The notes beneath the pieces are model-generated. The model was not told where the DNA came from. It worked only from the letters and a program-made list of their open reading frames with translations, and did not search any database. A DNA stretch of 64,000 nucleotides. Origin: Paracoccaceae bacterium (GTDB taxonomy: Bacteria > Pseudomonadota > Alphaproteobacteria > Rhodobacterales > Rhodobacteraceae). The position numbers and the translations under genes were made by a program. Positions 45,810-54,712 of the stretch are shown here, piece after piece; within the stretch, counting starts at the first letter, position 1, and every line of letters starts with the position of its first letter. The stretch lies in assembly GCA_030148225.1 (NCBI GenBank), contig JASBTX010000010.1, forward strand, positions 124,001 through 188,000, in the 5' to 3' direction.

Positions 45810-45959
45810 TCCCGGATCAGGTGTGCAACTGCCTGTCGGGCATCGGATCGGCAGCGATACCGCAAATTTGTCTTGAAATGACCTTATTCTTTTCATGCGA
45901 GCGCCCCGTGGACTTGCCAGCGTGCCTGTGTCTGCAACCGAATGGCAACGAAAGGAACC

Positions 45960-46646
45960 ATGACCATGTTTGGCCTGAAAACCAAGGTTTTCGGAGCCGC
46001 CGAAGCAACATCCTGGGGGGGATCGCAATGGGCGGAAGATCTTGAAAGCGCAAATTGCTTCAACGGAGAAGCAGGCGGCATTGTCGCCACGACAGAGGTC
46101 GCCACGTTAACAGGTTGGCGTCCCGTTGAAACGCTGCGTCCCGGCGATTGGGTCATGAATTTTGACGAAGAATGGGTCGAAGTGGCAGGCATTCGCCGCA
46201 GCCCGCTCTGGACCGGCAACCGGTCCTGCCCGCCCAGCCTTGTGCCGGTACATGTTCCGGCCGGTCTTTTGGGCAACAATCAGGTGATGACCCTGCTGCC
46301 GGAACAGTTCATCCTGTTCGAAAGCGACGATGTGTTTGACCTGTTCGGTTTGCATACGGTCATGGTTCAGGCGGTTGATCTGGTCGGTTTTGCCGGGATT
46401 ACCCAGGTCGAGCCGTTGCACCCGGTCGAGGTCGTGCAGCTGGATCTGGGATCGGATGAGGCCATCATGGTCGAAGGCGGTGCGACGCTTTTTTGTCCGG
46501 GCGATGCGGCGCGCGGCGTCACGTCGATTGCCGATTTGCTGTCGGACCAACCCGAAGAGGCGCCCGGCCTGTTCGAGGATTGCCCCAAGCTGAGCGGTGA
46601 TGAGACCTTTGTCCTGATGCATGCCATTGCACCTCAGGCCCACTAA
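45960..46646 (+). CDS. Hint-domain (hedgehog/intein-like) protein, degenerate
   Basis: About 228 aa, with almost its whole length matching the Roseobacter Hint_2 fold: ANCFNGEAGGIVATTEVATL, GWRPVETLRPGDWVMNFDEE, VPVHVPAGLLGNNQVMTLLP and VEVVQLDLGSDEAIMVEGGA. The first Cys after Asn is kept, but the QHR and DRHE histidine motifs I expect in active relatives read EQFIL and SDEAI. Autoprocessing may therefore be lost. Starts at 45960 and 45966 are both compatible with AAAGGA. It is a single gene ended by a strong terminator. Confidence 0.7.
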   Translation: MTMFGLKTKVFGAAEATSWGGSQWAEDLESANCFNGEAGGIVATTEVATLTGWRPVETLRPGDWVMNFDEEWVEVAGIRRSPLWTGNRSCPPSLVPVHVPAGLLGNNQVMTLLPEQFILFESDDVFDLFGLHTVMVQAVDLVGFAGITQVEPLHPVEVVQLDLGSDEAIMVEGGATLFCPGDAARGVTSIADLLSDQPEEAPGLFEDCPKLSGDETFVLMHAIAPQAH

Positions 46647-46666
46647 ATCATTTGCATAAATTTAAG

Positions 46667-46695
46667 ATCGCAGGGTTAATCGCCCTGCGATTTTT
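46667..46695 (+). terminator. Rho-independent terminator after the Hint gene
   Basis: ATCGCAGGG and CCCTGCGAT form a perfect 9-bp stem with a 7-base loop, followed by a TTTT tract. It ends transcription of the Hint gene just before the convergent beta-oxidation operon. Confidence 0.85.
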
Positions 46696-46736
46696 GCATG
46701 TTGCGGTCGCTATTGCGGTTGTCTGTACCCCCTGCT

Positions 46737-48938
46737 TCAGGCTGCCTGAGACGCGGCGAAGCGATCATAGAAACCGTTTTCCTGATTGGCCAGTTCGTCA
46801 AGCAGGGCAGGCGGGTCAAAACGGGGGCCATATCGATCGGCCAGTTCCCGTGCCCGTTCTGCGGCAGGGCCTGCGCCGATCCGGTCAAGCCAGTTGAACG
46901 GTCCGCCTGACCAGGGGGCAAAGCCCCAGCCCAGGATCGCACCGACATCGCCTTCGCGGATATCGGTCAGGACGCCATCCTGCAGCGCGCGCACAGCTTC
47001 GAGCGACTGAACATAGAGCAGTCGGTGCTGAACCTCGGTCACGTCGGGCTGAACTTCGGCGGGCGGATAGAAATCGGCGAGGCCCGGCCAGAGCCCGGTG
47101 CGCTTATTCTTATCGTCGTAATCGTAAAAACCCGCGCCCGATTTACGGCCCAGGCGACCTGCTTCCTCGAAGCGGAAAAAGACCTCGTCCGGTGCATCAT
47201 CGGGATAAGCGTCGCCCATGGCTGCCTTGGTCGCGCGCGCGATCCGGGCACCCAGATCAATCGATGTCTCGTCGACCAGTTGGAGCGGACCTAGCGGCAT
47301 GCCGGCCATCTTGGCGGCGTTTTCGATCAGCGCGGGCGCAACCCCTTCGGCGACCATGCGGATGCCCTCGTTCACATAGGGCAGAATGCAGCGATTGGCA
47401 TAGAAGAAGCGTGCATCATTCACGACGATGGGGGTTTTTCTGATCTGTCGGACGAAATCCAGCGCCTTGGCCACGGCGCGGTTACCGGTGTCGCGCCCGC
47501 GGATGATTTCGACTAGGTTCATCTTGTCGACCGGTGAAAAGAAGTGGATGCCCACGAAATCGACCGGGCGGGGGCTGGCGGCGGCCAGTTCGGTGATGGG
47601 CAGGGTCGAGGTGTTGGTGGCGATGATGCACTCATCACCGGTCACGCTGCCGATGCGTTTCGTGACCTCGGCCTTGATCGCGGCGTCCTCGAACACGGCT
47701 TCGACGATCAGGTCGGCCCCCGAAAGATCTTCATAAGAGGTCGTCGGCAGGATCCGCGCGAGCACTGCGTCCTTGTGCTCGGCGGTGATTTTCTTGCGGG
47801 CGATACCCTTGTCGAGGATCGATTCCGCATGCGCCTTGCCCCGCGCGGCAGCCGCCTGATCGGTGTCCAGGAGCACGACCTCGATACCGGCATTGGCCGC
47901 GACATAGGCGATGCCCGCACCCATCATGCCGGCCCCGATCACACCAAGGCGGCGGACGGATTGGTCGGGAATATCGGCAGCGCGCGCCGCGCCTTTCTCG
48001 AGCGCCTGCTTGTTGACGAATAGCGATTTGATCATTGCCGATGAGGTCGGGTCCATCAGGACATGCGTGAACCAGCGCGCCTCGATCCTGAGCGCGGTGT
48101 CAAAGGGGACAAGCGCGCCTTCGTAGACCGCGGACAAAAGCGCCTGCGCGGCGGGATAGACACCCTGTGTCCGGCCGTTCACCATGGCGGATGCCCCGAT
48201 GAAGGTGGGAAAACCCGCCGGGTGATAGGGCGCGCCGCCCGGCATTTTGTAACCCTTCTGATCCCAGGGTTTGACGATGTCGGCATCGGTGGCGTTCAGC
48301 ACCCATTGCCGCGCGGTTTCGACCAGATCATCGGCGGGCACGACCTCATCAATCAGGCTGGCGCCCTTTGCCCTGACCGGGTCCAGCAACCGCCCCTCGA
48401 GCAGGACGGGTGCGGCGGCCATTGCACCGACCATGCGGCTGTAGCGGGTTGTGCCGCCACCGCCGGGGAAGAGCCCCAGCAGAATTTCGGGCAGGCCGAT
48501 CCGTGCGCGGGGATTGTCGGTCATGAAGCGGCGGTGGCAGGCCAGCGCGATTTCGGTTCCGATGCCTGCGCATGTGCCGTTGATGGCGCAGGCCACGGGC
48601 TTGCCGCCCTTGTTGGTCTTGGCATCCATCCCGGCGCGTTCCAGTTTTCTGAGTACGCGGTGGCCGTTCATGGTGAAGTCAAAAAGCGCCTGTGCGGGTG
48701 CATCGCCCGCCTCGGCCCTCAGTCTGGCCAGAATATTCAGGTCCATGCCGCCGGCAAAATCCTTTTTCGCCGAGGTGATGACGATGCCCCTGACCGCGTC
48801 ATCGGCCAGTGCCCGGTCGATATAATCATCGACCAGCGCATAGGCTTCGCGCGTCAGAACATTCATGGATTTGTCCCGGGCATCCCAGACAATCATCGCG
48901 ACGCCGTCGGCATCGACCTTGTAGGAAAAGTCACTCAT
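46737..48938 (-). CDS. FadJ-type multifunctional enoyl-CoA hydratase / 3-hydroxyacyl-CoA dehydrogenase
   Basis: 733 aa. The N-terminal crotonase half (GIVITSAKKDFAGGMDLNIL, CAINGTCAGIGTEIALACHR, IGLPEILLGLFPGGGGTTRY) hydrates enoyl-CoA. The middle NAD-binding half (LGVIGAGMMGAGIAYVAANA) and the C-terminal hydroxyacyl-CoA dehydrogenase domains (VDFVGIHFFSPVDKMNLVEI) oxidise 3-hydroxyacyl-CoA. GGAGGAT lies before the ATG at 48938, which overlaps the cupin gene by 8 bases. It is the last gene of the beta-oxidation operon and works with the thiolase and acyl-CoA dehydrogenase upstream. Confidence 0.94.
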   Translation of the reverse strand: MSDFSYKVDADGVAMIVWDARDKSMNVLTREAYALVDDYIDRALADDAVRGIVITSAKKDFAGGMDLNILARLRAEAGDAPAQALFDFTMNGHRVLRKLERAGMDAKTNKGGKPVACAINGTCAGIGTEIALACHRRFMTDNPRARIGLPEILLGLFPGGGGTTRYSRMVGAMAAAPVLLEGRLLDPVRAKGASLIDEVVPADDLVETARQWVLNATDADIVKPWDQKGYKMPGGAPYHPAGFPTFIGASAMVNGRTQGVYPAAQALLSAVYEGALVPFDTALRIEARWFTHVLMDPTSSAMIKSLFVNKQALEKGAARAADIPDQSVRRLGVIGAGMMGAGIAYVAANAGIEVVLLDTDQAAAARGKAHAESILDKGIARKKITAEHKDAVLARILPTTSYEDLSGADLIVEAVFEDAAIKAEVTKRIGSVTGDECIIATNTSTLPITELAAASPRPVDFVGIHFFSPVDKMNLVEIIRGRDTGNRAVAKALDFVRQIRKTPIVVNDARFFYANRCILPYVNEGIRMVAEGVAPALIENAAKMAGMPLGPLQLVDETSIDLGARIARATKAAMGDAYPDDAPDEVFFRFEEAGRLGRKSGAGFYDYDDKNKRTGLWPGLADFYPPAEVQPDVTEVQHRLLYVQSLEAVRALQDGVLTDIREGDVGAILGWGFAPWSGGPFNWLDRIGAGPAAERARELADRYGPRFDPPALLDELANQENGFYDRFAASQAA

Positions 48939-49410
48939 CCTGCGTATCCTCCGGCATCGGGCTGCCATCGCGGCGTGTAAAAACAAAAGCCCCCTTGTCG
49001 ACCTTCACCATCATATCAAGGTCGGAATAGTAGCCCGTTTCGGTCGGTGTGCGTGTGCCCACCACCAGAAACGTGCCGGGGGCATCTGATGTGTTGACCA
49101 GATGATGGCCATTTGCATCCCCTGCCGGGAAGGCGGCACAATCACCGACACCGAGCGGCGTCTCGCCTTGGTCGTCGACAAGGGTCAGCGCGCCGCTGGT
49201 CACCATCAGAAACTCATCCTGTTCCGTGTGCCAGTGGCGCAGACTGGACAGATCACCGGGCTGAAGCGTGACGAGGTTGACCCCGAACTGGCTGAGACCG
49301 CCCGCATCACCCAAAGCCTGTTGCGACCGGTTGCCGACGCTTTGGGCGAGCTTGCCGGGATAGCTTGATCCCGTTCTGACCGGCACGTTTGCGATATCGA
49401 TCCTGGGCAT
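48931..49410 (-). CDS. Cupin-domain protein within the beta-oxidation operon
   Basis: 159 aa. One cupin barrel: motif 1 LRHWHTEQDEFLMVTSGALT keeps the metal-binding H-x-H and Glu, and motif 2 is FPAGDANGHHLVNTSD. Such proteins range from oxygenases to simple binding proteins. Its ATG shares one base with the thiolase stop (TGATG) and its end overlaps the FadJ start by 8 bases, so it is translated as part of the operon. A metabolite-binding or detoxifying role is inference only. Confidence 0.82.
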   Translation of the reverse strand: MPRIDIANVPVRTGSSYPGKLAQSVGNRSQQALGDAGGLSQFGVNLVTLQPGDLSSLRHWHTEQDEFLMVTSGALTLVDDQGETPLGVGDCAAFPAGDANGHHLVNTSDAPGTFLVVGTRTPTETGYYSDLDMMVKVDKGAFVFTRRDGSPMPEDTQDE

Positions 49411-50621
49411 CAGACCCGCTCCAGTATCGTGGCGGCACCCATGCCCGAAGCGATGCAAAGCGTGGCCAAACCGGTTTCGCGGTCACTGCGCTCCATCTCA
49501 TCAAGGAGCGTCCCGAGGATCATCGCGCCGGTCGCACCAAGGGGGTGACCCATGGCGATGGCGCCGCCATTGACGTTGACGATATCGGGATCAACGTCAA
49601 AAGCCTGCATGAAGCGCAGCACGACCGAGGCGAAAGCCTCGTTGACCTCGAAGAGACCGATATCGCCGATCTCCATCCCGCTATCGGCTAGGATCTTTTC
49701 CGTCACGGGAACCGGGCCGGTCAGCATGATCGTGGGATCGGTGCCGATCTTGGCCGAGGCGCGGATGCGGGCGCGGGGTTTCAGGCCGTTGGCCTGCCCG
49801 AATTCCGCATTGCCGATCAGGACAGCCGCCGCGCCGTCGACGATGCCCGAGGAATTGCCGGCATGGTGGATATGGCGGATTTTCTCGATTTCCGGATAGC
49901 GCATCAGCGCCACCTTATCAAAGCCGGGCATCACCTCGCCCATTGTCTGGAACGAGGCGTTGAGCGCGCCCAGCGCCTGCATGTCGGTTTCGGGGCGCAT
50001 GTATTCGTCGCGGTCAAGGATCGTCAGACCGTTCTGATCGCGCACCGGTATGACCGAGCCGGAAAAACGGTCTTCGGCCCAGGCCGCTGCCGCGCGGCGC
50101 TGGCTCTCGACGGCGAAGGCATCGGCGTCATCGCGCGAAATCCCGTATTTCGTGGCGATCAGGTCGGCTGATATGCCCTGGGGCACGAAATACGTGCGCA
50201 TCGCTAGGCTGGGGTCGACGGCTATGGCCGCCCCGTCCGAGCCCATGGCGACGCGGCCCATCATCTCGACCCCGCCGGCGATATAGCCGTCGCCACCGCC
50301 TCCGCGCACCTGATTGGCGGCCATGTTCACCGCTTCGAGCCCCGAGGCGCAGAAGCGGTTGATCGAGACGCCGGGAATGCGTTCATCCAGATCCGAGCCA
50401 AGGACGGCGGTGCGGGCAAGGCAGCCCCCCTGTTCGCCCACCTGCGTGACATTGCCCCAGATCACATCCTCGACCGCGTGGCCTGCCAGCCCGTTGCGTT
50501 CCTTGAGTGCGTTGAGCGTGAGCGATGACAGTCGCGCCGACGTGACCTCGTGCAGGCTGCCATCGGGGCGGCCCTTGCCGCGGGGGGTACGGATGGCGTC
50601 GTAGATGAAGGCCTCAGGCAT
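49410..50621 (-). CDS. Acetyl-CoA C-acyltransferase (thiolase)
   Basis: 403 aa. The nucleophilic Cys region is NRFCASGLEAVNMAANQVRG, and the C-terminal His and Cys motifs are NVNGGAIAMGHPLGATGAMI and LATLCIASGMGAATIL. It cleaves 3-ketoacyl-CoA with CoA in beta-oxidation; the FadA/FadI type fits the neighbours. ATG at 50621 with GAGGG upstream. It overlaps the small membrane-protein gene before it and the cupin gene after it. Confidence 0.94.
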   Translation of the reverse strand: MPEAFIYDAIRTPRGKGRPDGSLHEVTSARLSSLTLNALKERNGLAGHAVEDVIWGNVTQVGEQGGCLARTAVLGSDLDERIPGVSINRFCASGLEAVNMAANQVRGGGGDGYIAGGVEMMGRVAMGSDGAAIAVDPSLAMRTYFVPQGISADLIATKYGISRDDADAFAVESQRRAAAAWAEDRFSGSVIPVRDQNGLTILDRDEYMRPETDMQALGALNASFQTMGEVMPGFDKVALMRYPEIEKIRHIHHAGNSSGIVDGAAAVLIGNAEFGQANGLKPRARIRASAKIGTDPTIMLTGPVPVTEKILADSGMEIGDIGLFEVNEAFASVVLRFMQAFDVDPDIVNVNGGAIAMGHPLGATGAMILGTLLDEMERSDRETGLATLCIASGMGAATILERV

Positions 50622-50991
50622 AGAACAAACCCTCGTAATGTGAAATCGCACCCAAGAGCACGATGATGGCAAAGATCAGGGCCAGAATGGCCAGCGGAAA
50701 CTTGAACCCGTAAAACCGCACCAGCGTGACCGAGGCGGGCAGATAGCGGGGCAGCGCAACGCTGAGCACGGTCACCAGAAGCGCCGCGATCAGCCCCAGT
50801 TGGAAAGTGCCGCCCACCACCAACCCGGCGACAGCCAGCCAGCAGAGGATACCGGCGATGGCGCTGTCAAATGGTGTGGGCAGGGCAAGGGAGCGGCCGG
50901 TTTCGCTGTCTTCGAGCCGGATGAGCATCCGGGCCAGAACCACGCAGGCCAGCCCGAGCGACACCCAGATGATGACAAGCGGTTTGTCCAT
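50614..50991 (-). CDS. Four-helix membrane protein of unknown function
   Basis: 125 aa, unrecognised. Hydrophobic helices are visible at VIIWVSLGLACVVLARML, FDSAIAGILCWLAVAGLVVG, LGLIAALLVTVLSVALPRYL and FPLAILALIFAIIVLLGAIS. It overlaps the GST stop and the thiolase start, so it is a genuine part of the operon. Its purpose is not evident; an inner-membrane role in lipid handling would be speculation. Confidence 0.7.
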   Translation of the reverse strand: MDKPLVIIWVSLGLACVVLARMLIRLEDSETGRSLALPTPFDSAIAGILCWLAVAGLVVGGTFQLGLIAALLVTVLSVALPRYLPASVTLVRFYGFKFPLAILALIFAIIVLLGAISHYEGLFYA

Positions 50992-51626
50992 CAGAGCCCG
51001 CGATCCGAAGGGTGTCCGGGCATCAGGTCATAGGGGTGTTTCCAGCCTTCGGTTTCGCTGATCCGGGTCAGCCATGCATCGATATTCGGCCATTCGCTCC
51101 GGTCGAAACCAAACGGTTCGGGATAGAAGAGATATCCGCAGCACGAGATATCGGCGACGGTGATCGCATCACCCACCAGCCAGTCGCGCCCGTCCAGCGC
51201 CTTGTCCAGAACCTCATACGCCGCGCGCAGTCGGCCCTGCAGAAAGCCGATCACCTGTTCGGGGCGTTTATCCGCGGGCAGGAAATTCATCAGAAAACGG
51301 GTGACACCGGCCTGCGACGACATCTTGTGATTGTCCCAGAGGACCCAGCGCAGCACGTCATATTTGTCTTCGGCCCGGCCACCAAGCCTGCCGGTCTTGT
51401 CGACGATATATTGCTGGATCACACCGGACTGCGTCAGCCGGGTGTCACCATCGACCAGCACCGGCACCTCGCCCATGTCATTGAGATCGGTACGAAAGGG
51501 GTCGCGGCGGGTTTCGCCGTTGAAGAAATCGACCCAGACCGGTTCCCAGTCGACGCCCGCCAGTTGCAGCGTCAGCGCAGCCTTGTAGGCATTCCCGCTC
51601 TCGCCCATGCAATAGAGTTTCATCAT
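50991..51626 (-). CDS. Glutathione S-transferase family protein
   Basis: 211 aa. N-terminal thioredoxin-like domain (KLYCMGESGNAYKAALTLQL, MGEVPVLVDGDTRLTQSGVI with the cis-Pro) and an all-helical C-terminal domain with DWLVGDAITVADISCCGYLF containing the GST N-capping Asp. The family conjugates or reduces electrophiles with glutathione. It is third in the beta-oxidation operon. An ATG one codon later is equally possible. Confidence 0.88.
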   Translation of the reverse strand: MMKLYCMGESGNAYKAALTLQLAGVDWEPVWVDFFNGETRRDPFRTDLNDMGEVPVLVDGDTRLTQSGVIQQYIVDKTGRLGGRAEDKYDVLRWVLWDNHKMSSQAGVTRFLMNFLPADKRPEQVIGFLQGRLRAAYEVLDKALDGRDWLVGDAITVADISCCGYLFYPEPFGFDRSEWPNIDAWLTRISETEGWKHPYDLMPGHPSDRGL

Positions 51627-51637
51627 CGCGCGCTCTC

Positions 51638-51874
51638 CTATCTTTTGCGGTCAGGCAACTCGGCCTGGAAAAGACGCAGCCGGTGCACAAGGGTTTCATT
51701 GTCGGTCACGCTGTCGAAATTTTCAAACAGGAAGGAGAGCGCTTCGCCCTCCTGCAGATCGGCCTCGGCGGCAAAGCGGCGGAGGCGGCGAAACCCGTCT
51801 TCGGTCATGCCCATATGCAGCCTGCGTGTCAGTCGGAACCGTTTTGCCAATGCCATGCCCCCCGGGGTTTCCAT
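51638..51874 (-). CDS. Small basic protein of unknown function in the beta-oxidation operon
   Basis: 78 aa, unrecognised, charged, mostly helical (MGMTEDGFRRLRRFAAEADL, EGEALSFLFENFDSVTDNET). Its ATG shares one base with the acyl-CoA dehydrogenase stop (TGATG) and GST follows 11 bases later, so it should be translated. A later ATG at 51856 is also possible. It may bind another operon product; nothing in sequence says which. Confidence 0.55.
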   Translation of the reverse strand: METPGGMALAKRFRLTRRLHMGMTEDGFRRLRRFAAEADLQEGEALSFLFENFDSVTDNETLVHRLRLFQAELPDRKR

Positions 51875-53652
51875 CAGAATGCGTCATCATCGAGCGCCAT
51901 GACATGATCCGGCCCCGCGGTGATGCGCGCAAGGTGCAATCGTGTCGCCGGGATCTGGCGCGTCATGTAGTGGCGCCCCGTCGTCAGCTTGGTGTCACAA
52001 AATGCATCGGTCGCTGTACCGGCGGCGCGGGCCGTACCTGCCGCACGGGCCATGCGCGCCCACATGTATCCAAGGCAGACATGGCCGAAGAGATGCATGA
52101 AGTCATAGGAGCCTGCCAGCGCGGCATGCGGATTTTTCACGCCCTCCTGCATGAAATACATCGCCGCCGCCTGCAGGTCTTTGGAGGCGGCTTTGAGTGG
52201 TTCGAGGAAATCGGCATTGAGCGCCGCATCGGCCTTGTTTTCGGCGATGAAGGTTTTGATCTCGTCGAAGAACGCCATCATGTGCCTGCCGCCATCCTGC
52301 GCCAGTTTCCGGCCAACCAGATCCAGCGCCTGAACCCCGTTGGCACCTTCGTAGATCATGGTGATACGGGCATCGCGGACAAATTGTGACATGCCGGTTT
52401 CCGTGACATAGCCATGGCCGCCAAAAACCTGCTGGGCGGCTACGGTGCTGTCAAATCCCCGGTCGGAAAGGACCCCCTTGATCACCGGTGTCAGAAGGCT
52501 GACGAGACCATCAGCTTCGCCATCCCCGCTGCGCGCCGAGCGGTCGATCAGATGCGCGGCCCAGAAAACGAGGGCGCGTGCGCCTTCGACAAAGGCCTTC
52601 TGATCCATAAGGTTGCGGCGGATATCGGGGTGAACGATCAGCGGATCGGCTGGCAGATCAGGTGCGCGGGCGCCGGTTACGTCGCGCCCCTGCAAGCGTT
52701 CGCGCGCATAGTCGCGCGCATTCTGATAGGCCAGTTCGGCCTGGGCATAGCCCTGCAGACCCACGGAAATGCGCGCCTCGTTCATCATGGTGAACATCGC
52801 CCGCATGCCCTTGTGCTCACCACCCAGGAGAAAGCCGGTGGCGCCGTCGTAATTCATGACGCAGGTGGCATTGCCGTGGATGCCCATCTTCTCTTCGATC
52901 TTGCCCACTGAAACGGCGTTGGCTGCCCCTGGCAGGCCGTCGGCATCGGGCAGGTATTTGGGAACGATGAAAAGCGAGATGCCCTTGATCCCCGCCGGTC
53001 CGTCGGGAATGCGGGCCAGCACGAGGTGGATGATGTTTTCGGTAAGGTCGTGATCGCCTGCGGAGATAAAGATTTTCTGCCCGGTGATGACGTAGCTGCC
53101 GTCACCTGCTGGTTCGGCGCGGGTGCGCATGAGGCCGAGATCGGTGCCGCAATGTGGTTCGGTCAGGTTCATGGTGCCGGTCCAGCGGGCACTGACCAGA
53201 TGCGGCAGATAGGTGGCTTTCTGGTCGTCGCTCCCGTGGGTGTGAATGGCAGAATAGGCACCGTGGGTCAGCCCGGCATACATGTTGAAGGCCATGTTGG
53301 AGGAGACAAAGACCTCACCCACCGCCGATTGCAGAAGATAGGGCAGGCCCTGACCGCCGAAAGCCGGGTCGCAATCAAGACCTGTCCAGCCGCCATCGCG
53401 CAGGGCGTCGAACGCATCAGCAAAGCCCGTGGGCGTCCTGACGGTGCCGTTTTCAAGGCGGCAGCCTTCCCGGTCGCCGACGGCGTTGAGCGGGTGCAGA
53501 ACCTCACTCCCGAGCTTGCCCGCCTCGCCGATGATCGCGGCGGTGAAGTCGCGGTCAAGATCACCGTAGCCCGGAATGTCCGAGGACGGGGCATCGAGCA
53601 TGTCGTGCAGGATGAATTGCATGTCATCAATCGGCGCGGCATAGCTGGTCAT
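51874..53652 (-). CDS. Acyl-CoA dehydrogenase, long (DmdC-like) form
   Basis: 592 aa. FAD/substrate motifs: [40 protein letters not shown], and the catalytic Glu in [17 protein letters not shown]. At about 590 residues it belongs to the extended group that includes DmdC, which oxidises methylmercaptopropionyl-CoA in DMSP demethylation, as well as fatty-acyl enzymes; substrate range is undecided. It is the first enzyme of the operon, behind the MerR gene, with inverted repeats in the gap. Confidence 0.9.
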   Translation of the reverse strand: MTSYAAPIDDMQFILHDMLDAPSSDIPGYGDLDRDFTAAIIGEAGKLGSEVLHPLNAVGDREGCRLENGTVRTPTGFADAFDALRDGGWTGLDCDPAFGGQGLPYLLQSAVGEVFVSSNMAFNMYAGLTHGAYSAIHTHGSDDQKATYLPHLVSARWTGTMNLTEPHCGTDLGLMRTRAEPAGDGSYVITGQKIFISAGDHDLTENIIHLVLARIPDGPAGIKGISLFIVPKYLPDADGLPGAANAVSVGKIEEKMGIHGNATCVMNYDGATGFLLGGEHKGMRAMFTMMNEARISVGLQGYAQAELAYQNARDYARERLQGRDVTGARAPDLPADPLIVHPDIRRNLMDQKAFVEGARALVFWAAHLIDRSARSGDGEADGLVSLLTPVIKGVLSDRGFDSTVAAQQVFGGHGYVTETGMSQFVRDARITMIYEGANGVQALDLVGRKLAQDGGRHMMAFFDEIKTFIAENKADAALNADFLEPLKAASKDLQAAAMYFMQEGVKNPHAALAGSYDFMHLFGHVCLGYMWARMARAAGTARAAGTATDAFCDTKLTTGRHYMTRQIPATRLHLARITAGPDHVMALDDDAF

Positions 53653-53702
53653 GTGTTCGACCTCCCGTTCAGGGGGTCAGGCGGGGCCCGACCCCATGCG
53701 TC

Positions 53703-53757
53703 TGTCACTGACACATATAGTTGCGCAGGTTTATGGCGTAAGTCTGACGTTGCGTCA
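53703..53757. promoter_or_regulatory. Two perfect inverted repeats before the acyl-CoA dehydrogenase gene
   Basis: TGTCACTGACA (5+1+5) at 53703-53713 and TGACGTTGCGTCA (5+3+5) at 53745-53757 lie between the MerR gene and the acyl-CoA dehydrogenase start at 53652. Either could be the operator of the MerR-type regulator encoded next door. Confidence 0.4.
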
Positions 53758-53796
53758 CAAATCCGTGCCGGGCGGGTGGAATTGTGCCCCGGTCGG

Positions 53797-54162
53797 TCAG
53801 AGCGAGGCGGCGACTTCGTCCCTGAGGCGCTGAAGCTCGGTGATGGTTTCGGCAAGCTCGCGCTGCTGATCTTTCAGGTTGTCGATCTGCTGGCCGGCGG
53901 CGTCGACCCAGATTTCCATCTGCGCGCGCGAGCCGCGCTCATCATACATCAGGAGCCACTGGCGTATGTTTTCAAGCGAAAACCCGAATTTGCGGCCGCG
54001 CAGGATCAGCGTCATCCGGGCGATATCGCGGGCTGAGTAGAACCGCCGCCGCCCTTCGCGTTCGGGCGAGAGAAGCTCGATATATTCGTAGTGGCGCAGA
54101 GTGCGGGGCGTGACGGAGAACCGTGCGCACATCTCTTTGAACGAAAGCCTTTCCGCCGTCAT
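53797..54162 (-). CDS. MerR-family transcriptional regulator
   Basis: 121 aa. The winged HTH starts LSFKEMCARFSVTPRTLRHY and continues REGRRRFYSARDIARMTLIL; a coiled-coil dimerisation helix follows (QQIDNLKDQQRELAETITEL). It lacks the metal-binding Cys set of MerR itself, as expected for the group controlling acyl-CoA catabolism. GGAGGA precedes the ATG at 54162. It lies directly upstream of the beta-oxidation operon and is divergent from the thioesterase pair, so it is the likely regulator of both. Confidence 0.88.
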   Translation of the reverse strand: MTAERLSFKEMCARFSVTPRTLRHYEYIELLSPEREGRRRFYSARDIARMTLILRGRKFGFSLENIRQWLLMYDERGSRAQMEIWVDAAGQQIDNLKDQQRELAETITELQRLRDEVAASL

Positions 54163-54271
54163 GGCCATATCCTCCGCGGCCGAATTGCATTGCACCCTTG
54201 CTGAAGCTGACTTAGCACTTGGCGGCGGGCGGGCCAACCGGCAGGGCGGCAGGCGCCGGTGCGGAGGGAAG

Positions 54272-54712
54272 ATGGCAGCGGAAAATCTGGAAGAACGGCT
54301 GAAGGCGTTTCTGGAGATCCTGCCCTATGCCGGGGCGCTTAAGCTGCGGCTGGCCGGGTTCGAACCCGGGCGTGCCGAGATCGAGATGCCCTATGACGCG
54401 CACCTTGTCGGCGATCCGGAAACGGGAGTGCTGCATGGCGGGGCGGTTTCGGCGTTGATGGACACCTGTGGCGGGGCGGCGGTGATGTCGCATCCCGATA
54501 CCGGTTTCATCACGGCAACGCTGGATCTGCGCATCGATTACATGCGGGCCGCGACGCCAGGCCAGATGCTGGTCGCGGTGGCCGAATGCTATCACGTGAC
54601 ACGCTCGGTCGCCTTCGCGCGCGCCACGGCGTTTGATGATGACCGCGCGCATCCCGTGGCGACGGCGGCGGGTGCCTTTACCGTGTCGCTGCCCGACGGG
54701 CAGGTGGCATGA
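54272..54712 (+). CDS. PaaI/hotdog-fold thioesterase (first of pair)
   Basis: 146 aa hotdog domain. The catalytic loop is GVLHGGAVSALMDTCGGAAV, with FITATLDLRIDYMRAATPGQ after it. It hydrolyses acyl-CoA thioesters, probably to release CoA when acyl groups build up. GGAGGGAAG precedes the ATG at 54272. It overlaps the second thioesterase by four bases (ATGA), is paralogous to it, and is divergent from the MerR and beta-oxidation genes. Confidence 0.88.
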   Translation: MAAENLEERLKAFLEILPYAGALKLRLAGFEPGRAEIEMPYDAHLVGDPETGVLHGGAVSALMDTCGGAAVMSHPDTGFITATLDLRIDYMRAATPGQMLVAVAECYHVTRSVAFARATAFDDDRAHPVATAAGAFTVSLPDGQVA

